Source of the DNA: Pycnococcus provasolii
Taxonomy: Eukaryota; Chlorophyta; Pseudoscourfieldiophyceae; Pseudoscourfieldiales
NCBI GenBank assembly: GCA_049487715.1
Contig: CP150584.1
Span: forward strand, 62,001 to 126,000
Reading direction: 5' to 3'
Length of the DNA stretch: 64,000 bases
Of this stretch, positions 57,540 to 64,000 are shown in pieces. Both the position numbers and the translations under genes were made by a program. Positions within the stretch are counted from its first letter, which is position 1, and each line of letters opens with the position of its first letter. Under the pieces are notes generated by a model, which ran no database searches, was not told where the DNA came from, and saw only the letters and a list, made by a program, of their open reading frames with translations.

Positions 57540-58506
57540 CTAACTGAAGCGTTTGTGTCTTCCTGGCCCTTGTCGAATGTTGTCGGTATTCTCGAGCTCG
57601 CGAGCAACGCCGATACGATCAGGACCTCCTCTGCCCTTCACACCAAGGTGTGTAGGCGGTGGTACCGCACTGCTCGGCGTGAGGCCGTACCACTTCCTGT
57701 GCTCAGGCAACTCGAGGTCCGCGGCTGACTTTTTCATACGCACGACAATGGTGCGCGTCGCGGCGCGTACAGAGAACTTGCTCTTGCTCGCGTCGATGGC
57801 GTGGCTGAGCGGCTCGAGCTTGAGGCGGTAGGTGTGCACGTGCGCCTCCCCATCTTTGCCTCCCTGCTGCGGCACCGCAACGACGAGCGCGACGGACCGT
57901 TCCCCGAACGTGACGGTGACGTGTTCTTTTGCTAAGTTTGGCTCTCCGCGCATAGGTACGTAGAGAAGAATGTGCTCCCTGGTATCGTCGCGCGACTTTC
58001 CGTCTTCCCAGTAGTAGCAGTCCACCGTGGTATCGAAGCTTCGCACTTGTTTTTTCTCTGTGAAGCGTCGTTTGCGTGCGAGTTTGCTCCTGAGGTCGAC
58101 GGCGACGTCGATCGGCGTCATGGAGGCGTACACGTTCCACGCCGGACGCACGGCGACGCTCGCCAATCCGCTTTGAAACTTGACATCGGCGGACCTTTCG
58201 TGGTGCATGTGTGGTTTCGGCGGCGGCGGTGGCATTTCCACGCGTTCCGCCGCGACCTCCAGCTTACGTCGCGACGCGTACGCAATCGTGAGTGCGCCTG
58301 ATGCCGCTGACAGTTCCGATCCGAGCGGTGTGGAGACTCCGGAAGACGTTGGGTTGTCGTGACAACAAGTTACGGCTGCTCCCAAATGAGCGACGCGCAA
58401 AGAGGTCGTCGTTGTCGAACGCCTGCAGTCCCAAGGGAAGCGCGAGAACTGAAATGCGACGAACACGCTTCTTCGAAGACGACAATGACGACGACGACTT
58501 CGCCAT
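57540..58506 (-). CDS. CS-domain (p23/SGT1-like) protein with an apparent one-base frame break
   Basis: The C-terminal half has a CS-domain pattern: TTVDCYYWEDG, REHILLYVPMRG, VTVTFGERSVALVV, YRLKLEPLSHAIDASKSKFSV and TIVVRMKKS..HRKWYGLT, the W/Y-rich beta-sandwich of Hsp90-associated CS proteins and CacyBP. In this frame the first ATG is at 58235 (MPPPPPKPHMHH), yet the frame remains protein-like upstream (NPTSSGVSTPLGSELSAASGALTIAYASRR). A separate frame from the ATG at 58506 (MAKSSSSLSSSKKRVRRISVLALPLGLQAFDNDD..NLLSRQP) meets it at a CCC run (plus strand GGG, 58351-58353), where one fewer base gives a continuous product of about 320 aa. Confidence 0.65.
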
Positions 58507-58749
58507 GCCGGAAACGACCTTCACTAAATAAATGTCGTCCAAGAAGATTCGAGAGAGGAGGAAGGAGGAAGGAGGAAGGGGTTTGCGCATTAGCATTAGG
58601 GTTAGGGTTAGCGCATTAGGTTATTAGGGCTATGATACCCGTGTCATGGAAATGGTCGCAGTCTCGCACACCTCCTGCTTTCCCCACCTTCAACTTTGAC
58701 GTTCTGTTCTGCGCGCACAGTAAACTGCGCATCCGCCGACGCTCCGGCG
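58507..58749. promoter_or_regulatory. Divergent promoter CS-domain protein / MraY with TTAGGG tract
   Basis: 243 bp. Variant tract GCATTAGCATTAGGGTTAGGGTTAGCGCATTAGG at about 58587-58620. Confidence 0.6.
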
Positions 58750-60069
58750 ATGCGTGTGAGCGTAAGCAAACCAACACTGCTGTCAAAACCTGTTGCAATA
58801 ACCTGCTCTACCAAACAAACTCGTCCTTGCGCTCGCGCTTCGGTGAACTTGCGCCCAAACCATGGACGCTTACTCTCTGGAGCACACACCGTCTCAAGAA
58901 GAAGAACGAGCAGCCTTAACGGCGCGACACGGCCGATCAACGTCGTAGCGTGCACCGCGGCAAAGGCCAGTCAAGCCAGCGATGCGCACGTCACGGCACC
59001 GATGTTGGTCGCACTTGTCGCCTTGACTCTTACAACCGCAGGCATCGTCGCGGCGGGAGCGAGGAGTTTGCTTCCTGCGTTCGGGATTGCGTTCGCCACT
59101 TCCGTCGCCACGTCGGTCGTCGTCACGAACATGCTCCGGCGTCTCAAGCAGGCACAGCAGCCCATACGCTCTGACGGACCTCAGTCACACAAGCAAAAGC
59201 CACCCACACCGACGGCGGGAGGAATCCTATTCGTTCCTTGCGCCTCCGTCGTTGCATTGGCTACGGCGCAGCAACAGCACCAAGTGCAGGTTGCTCAGCT
59301 TGCCGCCGCGGCTCTCGCCGTTGCTTGCGTCGGCCTGCTTGACGATCTCAGAAAACTGCTCAACCGCTCTTCGTACGGAGGCCTTCCCGCTCGCGTTCGT
59401 CTCGCCCTCGAGGCGATCGCCGCGGCGCTATTACTGCTTCCTCACACCGGCTTTCCGTGGTACTTCGTGCCGCACGTCGACGCGCCTGCTCTCACGGGCG
59501 TCGCTCGCCTCTTCTTTGGTGTTTTTGTCGCCGTCGCCACGACGAATGGTGCGAACCTCACAGATGGCCTTGACGGCCTGAATGGCGGCGTGAGCGCGCT
59601 GAGCCTCGCGGCGGTGGCTGCATGTCTTGCGTCATCCTTTCCTGGCGTTGCGACGGTGTGCGCGTCGATGGCGGGCGTTTCGCTTGGCTTCGTCGCGTCC
59701 GTGAATCGCAGTCCCGCTCGCGTGTTCATGGGTGATACTGGCTCGTTGCCACTTGGATTCGTCGTTGGTGCGGCGATTGCCTTGGGTGGCATTCCCGTCG
59801 TCGTCGCCGCCATGTTTTGCGGCGTGTATGCGATCGAGTCTCTCTCCGTGATCCTTCAAGTTGCGTACTTCAAGCGTACGGGAGGCGCGCGTTTGTTTCG
59901 CATGGCACCACTGCATCACCACTTCGAATTGCAGCTGGAGCAGGAGGAGCAGCGCACACCGCCCCTCACACGCCAGGAGCGTGAAATTCGCGTCGTCTTG
60001 GGATTCTGGGCAGTCCAGGCGGCATTTTGCCTCGTTGGCTTAATGATTTGTGGAGTGGTCAGTGCGTGA
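58750..60069 (+). CDS. MRAY: Plastid-type MraY, phospho-N-acetylmuramoyl-pentapeptide transferase
   Basis: 439 aa from the first in-frame ATG. The first about 90 residues are Ser/Thr/Arg-rich and acid-poor (plastid transit peptide). About ten membrane helices follow with all MraY signatures: SHKQKPPTPTAGGI, GLLDDLRKL, TNGANLTDGLDGLNGG (catalytic Asp region), RVFMGDTGSLPLG and the His-rich MAPLHHHFEL. MraY transfers phospho-MurNAc-pentapeptide to a polyprenyl phosphate, forming lipid I of peptidoglycan (established). Its presence in a green-lineage nucleus with a transit peptide indicates a retained plastid peptidoglycan pathway, as known for mosses, streptophyte algae, glaucophytes and some prasinophytes. 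Confidence 0.92.
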   Translation: MRVSVSKPTLLSKPVAITCSTKQTRPCARASVNLRPNHGRLLSGAHTVSRRRTSSLNGATRPINVVACTAAKASQASDAHVTAPMLVALVALTLTTAGIVAAGARSLLPAFGIAFATSVATSVVVTNMLRRLKQAQQPIRSDGPQSHKQKPPTPTAGGILFVPCASVVALATAQQQHQVQVAQLAAAALAVACVGLLDDLRKLLNRSSYGGLPARVRLALEAIAAALLLLPHTGFPWYFVPHVDAPALTGVARLFFGVFVAVATTNGANLTDGLDGLNGGVSALSLAAVAACLASSFPGVATVCASMAGVSLGFVASVNRSPARVFMGDTGSLPLGFVVGAAIALGGIPVVVAAMFCGVYAIESLSVILQVAYFKRTGGARLFRMAPLHHHFELQLEQEEQRTPPLTRQEREIRVVLGFWAVQAAFCLVGLMICGVVSA

Positions 60070-60176
60070 CTGCGCACGTGGCCAAGTGAGCTCCAACAAT
60101 CGACTACTTGTGGAAATCTTGTAATTATTATACTGTGTAAACTACTGTACATACTTGTACTATTTGACTCTACTAA

Positions 60177-60557
60177 CTAGTACCTATTCTCCTTGATGTC
60201 GTTCAGGCTCATTTTGATGCGCTTCTTCGCCGCTTCGGCACCTTGCACATCAAGTTCAGCAGCGCGCTTGAGCACGCGATACACTTTCTGAAAGAAACTC
60301 ATAGTCCCAACCCAACAGCGCCCCATCCTAGACATCCCACGCTTCCCGCCAAATGCAAATGTTGCGCGAGCGCCAACGCTCCAGCACAGCGTCCGCTCCC
60401 ACTTCTTGATTGGGTCAATGTGCAACGGCAAACCCCTGACACAGTTTGCGGTTGAGGCAGTTGAGGCAATTGAGCACAACACTGTCGAGATCCCATCTTC
60501 GCCGTAGATGTTAATCTGTATGCGCACAGGCACCGCGCCGCCCGCGTCGCGCGCCAT
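60177..60557 (-). CDS. Unresolved small gene, probably the 3' exon of a spliced gene
   Basis: 126 aa from the ATG at 60557; the C-terminus (SFFQKVYRVLKRAAELDVQGAEAAKKRIKMSLNDIKENRY) looks like a genuine amphipathic helical tail. Upstream on the same strand, fragments at 61000-60876 (VVWTIREALFLGIHRRTAFG) and 60733-60560 (EKVTEEMEKLEKTAAKAAAKS) can be joined by a GTACGT donor at 60874 and a GCGAG acceptor near 60737. The fragments do not yet connect to this frame and no ATG begins the first fragment. Product unknown; a multi-exon organelle-targeted protein is possible. Confidence 0.35.
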   Translation of the reverse strand: MARDAGGAVPVRIQINIYGEDGISTVLCSIASTASTANCVRGLPLHIDPIKKWERTLCWSVGARATFAFGGKRGMSRMGRCWVGTMSFFQKVYRVLKRAAELDVQGAEAAKKRIKMSLNDIKENRY

Positions 60558-61195
60558 CAAAGACTCCACGAGTCCACGGCGTCGGCGACGTGCGGCAGGT
60601 CAGCACGGAGAGCCGAGAGCGGGTATCGACGTCCACACCTCCTTTCGGCCTTTCCTCGCGACGACTTGGCCGCCGCCTTGGCCGCCGTCTTCTCGAGCTT
60701 CTCCATCTCCTCCGTCACCTTCTCGGCTCTCGCCCGACCGGGATCCCCGGCGTCAAGAAACATAACATGTTATGTTTATGGAAACAACTAATTCTGGTCT
60801 GGGGACGTAATATTACAACGACGTATCTATCTATCATCACTACTACCGGGTAGGGATAGATCATAGATACGTACGTCCCCAACCGATTTCCAAATGCCGT
60901 TCTACGGTGTATCCCCAGGAACAGTGCCTCCCTGATCGTCCACACTACCCGTGGACTCGTGACAAACTGCGTGCCCCTTCTCGACGCGCTCGTTGGAGTT
61001 GTCAATAAAAATTGTTGTCGTCAAAGTTGTTGTTTTAGTGGCAGTGCAGTTGCTGTTGATGAAGGACGACTACCTGCGTGCGTCCTTTCTTACCATTGGG
61101 GGGTGCGGTGGTGGTGGTAATGGTGAAATGGATGGGCTCATCCAGGGGTCGTTGTTGCTCCTGTTGGGGAGGTGCAGGAGTCCGCCTCACTCACG
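60558..61195. other. Divergent region with 20-bp perfect palindrome, long imperfect hairpin and TACCGGGTA
   Basis: AAACATAACATGTTATGTTT at 60759-60778 is a perfect palindrome. At about 60798-60880 imperfect arms GGGGACGTA..ACGTATCTATCTATCAT and ATAGATCATAGATACGTACGTCCCC flank a loop containing TACCGGGTA (60844-60852). The hairpin may sit within an intron of the unresolved minus-strand gene or be a small MITE-like element. Confidence 0.5.
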
Positions 61196-61297
61196 ATGAA
61201 TATGGGGGAAACGACACAGACACACACACAGACTGCTACGGCAGTGCCTAAGGCTTCTCACGCAGCTACGGCGGCTCCTCATGCCTCCCGCAATGCT

Positions 61298-61333
<36 letters not shown>

Positions 61334-62989
61334 CAACCACACGCACTCTGCCCCGTGACCGCACGAACGACGCTCGTCAGGCTCGCGCACGATAACGCAA
61401 CGCGCACGCTGCACACCCTAACGAACGACACGTCGGAAGCGTCGTCGAACATGGACTGCAACACGGACATCACGTTCAAAGTCATCAGGAGCCACGAAGG
61501 TGCGACGAACGTCGTGTGCCTAGAGTGGTGCTACTCCGTACCTGCAACGGGAACGACGTGGCGCGTGCGCCTGTACGCGAACACGAACGCCATCATCACG
61601 TCGGCAGCAGCGGCGGCAGCGGCAGGACGAAACGCTCCCTCAACACTCGACCTGTCGAAGAGGCGGCTTACGCTCGTGCTGTCGACAACGCCACGCATGT
61701 TCGTCGCGGCTCAGGAGACGCGAACGAGGCTGAACGCGCAGGAGCGCCGTGCGCCTTGGATCGAGTGCAACGTACTCAGCCCCTCCTCGAAGGCGGCGCT
61801 CGTCAGGGCTTGTATCGACGCAAACGCGCTCCACGACGTGTCGCGCGCAATCTACACTTCGACACAGATCACCGTCGCGCTTGACAACACGGTGCCCAAG
61901 CTCCTGCGCGTCTTTGGGAATCGTCTACCCGAACTTGAAAGGTTGATGACAGCACCGCCCGGTGCTGACAACGACAGCATCGCCCAACTTGGCAGCGGCG
62001 GTGGTGTCGCAGCACCGCAACTTCCAGAGATGCAGATTCATCAGCAGCGTGGATCGAAGCGCGGTGCGTCAGCCATGCAAACGTCGTCAGCCATGCAAAC
62101 GTCGCCACCGCCGCCGCCAATGCACCGAGGACGTGGGGCAAACCGAGCAACTGCGACGACATCCGCTCCCATGATGTCTCATCATCAGCACCATTATCGC
62201 CACCAGCGACACCAGCATCACCACCATCTCCCGCCGCCACCACCACCCCCGCAGTCGCACCAGCACCGGCACCGGCACCAGCACCAGCACCAGCAGCTCT
62301 TCATGTTTCCACCGCCACCACCACCGCCGACGACGACTACGTTGCTGCCGAGGCCGACCGCATCGTCGAATAGCGGGGCTGGGCATTTTTACCGTGGGCA
62401 CCATTCGCACTACACGATTACGGTGGAGTCGAATGCGACTGCGCCTCCTCCCCCTCCTCCCCCTCCTCCCCCCCCTCCTCCACCGCCGGGGCGAGGATCC
62501 TCGCAGATGCGTCGACCACGTGGTGCCCCGCCGCCGCCGCCGCCGCTAGCTCGATCCACGAACCACTCAACGGCGCCCACGCCGCCGCTGTCTCCCGGGG
62601 CGGCGCTCACCCAGCCAACCACACCCACTGTTCGTACGCAAGGTTACGACAATCTCGTCAGGAATGCGCTGAATGTGGCACAGGATACCCACAGTCAGTG
62701 GGCGACGACGGAGGTTGGCTGCACCGATCTCACACTCTCTTCAGGATACGACTTCCTCGCCTTCGACGAGCACGCTGTGCGTGCGCATGCGATGGCCCCG
62801 CCACCGCCGCTCGTTGCCGCCGCCGCACGTGACGCGAAGATGAGCGATCTGCTCGGCGGCGTTGGTGTGATGGGGTCGTCTTTGGAGCATTTTGGCGATC
62901 ACTTCGTCTCGCTGGACTCACTCCACCCCATGCCATCGCTGAGCGGCGCAGGGGAGGATGGCGACGAGCGCCTAAGTGCATTTGTGTAA
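61196..62989 (+). CDS. Low-complexity protein with poly-Ala, His-rich and poly-Pro blocks, unknown
   Basis: 597 aa from the ATG at 61196. After a Thr/Ala leader with an Ala10 run, residues about 55-260 look globular: TDITFKVIRSHEGATNVVCLEWCYSVPATGTTWRVRLYAN, STLDLSKRRLTLVLSTTPRMFVAAQETRTRLNAQ, SPSSKAALVRACIDANALHDVSRAIYTSTQITVALDNTVPKLLRVFGNRLPELE. The middle is His/Gln-rich (about 325-380) and contains Pro runs up to 16. The C-terminal 100 residues again look ordered. The globular part might bind nucleic acid or protein, but I recognise no family. Confidence 0.7.
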
Positions 62990-63131
62990 TGGCGAACATT
63001 TTTCCTTTTTCCTAACCACCACCTTGTTCGGAAAAACAAAAACAAAACTTTTTTTCTAAATTATATTACAGGGTGAAAGTATTCCAGATTTATCCTCTCC
63101 AAAAAAATAAAAGGTTGGGGTCGCATATGTT

Positions 63132-64000
63132 TCACGCCTTCCGACGACGCATTACATTCGCAAGCGTAATCATGAGTTCATCTCGCCGAACTGGCTTGAC
63201 AAGCTTGTGGGTGATTCCAAGTTGGTTCAGAATTTTGTCGGAATCTGCCGAGCAGTCTGCGGTGAACGCAATGATTGCCGGGGTTTTCTTAGAAGTGGCC
63301 GTCTTTGCATTTTCAGCCAGACTTCCATACTTTGTGATCATCTCCTCACTGTTTTCCGGGCTTGCCATATGTAAATATTTCTGCACGCCCTTCGCACCGC
63401 CCTTGATGGCAGCGGTTGCGGTGTAGCCATCCATCACAGGCATGTGAAGGTCCATAAGCACCACGTCGGGCATGGTCGCCTCCGCTTCGCTGTTGACAAG
63501 ATTCTCGAGCGCGACAACGCCCGAGTCGGCGAACGTCACATGGTCCTGGTCCATCTTCAGACCACGGAGTTGCTTTTTCATCACGAGACGGTTCGTCGCG
63601 TTGTCGTCCACGACCATCACCCGCATCGATTCGAAAATCTCGGCATCCGTTGCTTCCGATCCTATTTCCTTGACATCTAGATTAGCGACGTCGTCAGTGG
63701 TCACCGCATCGGCGTTCACCAGGAGGCTTCTGCTTGAGGAAGCTTCTGACACGGCGCTGTAGTCCTCGGGGCGGGGGCAGAACAATCCATCAGCTGTGTA
63801 CGCACGGACAACAAATTTGAACTGGGCCCCCTTGTCTTTTCCAGAGGAGGTCACCCAGATTCCACCGTGCATAAACTCTACGAGCTTGGAGCAGATGGCA
63901 AGTCCAAGGCCAGATCCGCCAAAGACGCGATTCACATTGTCATCCGCCTGCGTGAACACCTTGAAGATGTCCTGGCGCTTCTCCCTCTCCACGCCAATGC
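63132..64000 (-). CDS. Hybrid sensor histidine kinase, C-terminal part (runs off the window)
   Basis: Only the last about 288 residues lie in the window; the start is beyond base 64000. It shows the end of a HATPase domain (IFKVFTQADDNVNRVFGGSGLGLAICSKLVEFMHGGIWV, the F and G2 boxes), a linker, then a receiver domain: acidic pocket MRVMVVDDNATNRLVMKKQL, phosphoacceptor Asp in VVLMDLHMPVMDGYTA, Thr in IIAFTADC and Lys in HKLVKPVRRDEL. There is a 35-residue insertion between the phosphoacceptor helix and the Thr strand (KGVQKYLHMASPENSEEMITKYGSLAE). Hybrid kinases act in multistep phosphorelays (established); the sensor domain is not visible. Confidence 0.9.
   Translation of the reverse strand, partial: IGVEREKRQDIFKVFTQADDNVNRVFGGSGLGLAICSKLVEFMHGGIWVTSSGKDKGAQFKFVVRAYTADGLFCPRPEDYSAVSEASSSRSLLVNADAVTTDDVANLDVKEIGSEATDAEIFESMRVMVVDDNATNRLVMKKQLRGLKMDQDHVTFADSGVVALENLVNSEAEATMPDVVLMDLHMPVMDGYTATAAIKGGAKGVQKYLHMASPENSEEMITKYGSLAENAKTATSKKTPAIIAFTADCSADSDKILNQLGITHKLVKPVRRDELMITLANVMRRRKA

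Overview
The window is nuclear DNA of a photosynthetic, probably flagellate, green-lineage eukaryote. The evidence is an LHC-superfamily protein with a plastid leader, a cycloartenol synthase with the plant-type active-site residues, a hydroxyproline O-arabinosyltransferase, a CHUP1-type chloroplast-positioning/actin protein, a plastid-targeted MraY, and basal-body and axonemal genes (VFL1/LRRCC1-like, CFAP36/BART-like). Two genes are clearly spliced with GT-AG introns (ATP synthase subunit f and a coactosin); most others are intronless. A prasinophyte-grade alga fits best, but I cannot name a species.

Layout. 1-13 kb: ABI-like SCAR/WAVE subunit, spliced ATP synthase subunit f, an acidic membrane protein, a small organelle-type protein, a spliced coactosin, a VHS-UIM-CHUP1 fusion and an EF-hand repeat protein. 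14-32 kb: UBE2E-type E2, PAN2, a TMEM14 protein, a single-Myb-histone telobox-binding protein, an RGG/RanBP2 zinc-finger protein, a secreted LRR protein and a 1408-aa LRR/coiled-coil basal-body candidate. 32-48 kb: cycloartenol synthase, FAD monooxygenase, HPAT, a flagellar-type protein, an LHC-like protein, a SYP81-type Qa-SNARE, a small acidic protein, rhodanese, RPB4 and Cdc37. 48-64 kb: LysRS, Bud23, a small unknown, CFAP36-like, a large unknown membrane protein, a DUF202 protein, a CS-domain protein, MraY, an unresolved small gene, a low-complexity protein and the 3' part of a hybrid histidine kinase.

The most striking signal is architectural. Of 34 neighbouring gene pairs, 31 lie on opposite strands, so the window is almost strictly +,-,+,-. 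Most divergent gaps carry short interstitial telomere-like tracts (CCCTAA/TTAGGG variants). All seven exact copies I found of the palindrome-like 9-mer TACCCGGTA also lie in divergent gaps. Convergent gaps lack both; two families of dispersed 220-270 bp repeats lie in convergent gaps as shared 3' flanks of unrelated genes. A telobox-type Myb/H1 protein is encoded in the same window, a plausible reader of the telomere-like tracts (inference).

Five otherwise well-conserved genes (flagellar-type 39.8 kb, RPB4, CFAP36-like, 53.5-56.6 kb membrane protein, CS-domain protein) show an apparent one-base frame break near the N-terminus or in a homopolymer. Residual assembly indels are the simplest explanation, but a biological cause should be excluded with reads.
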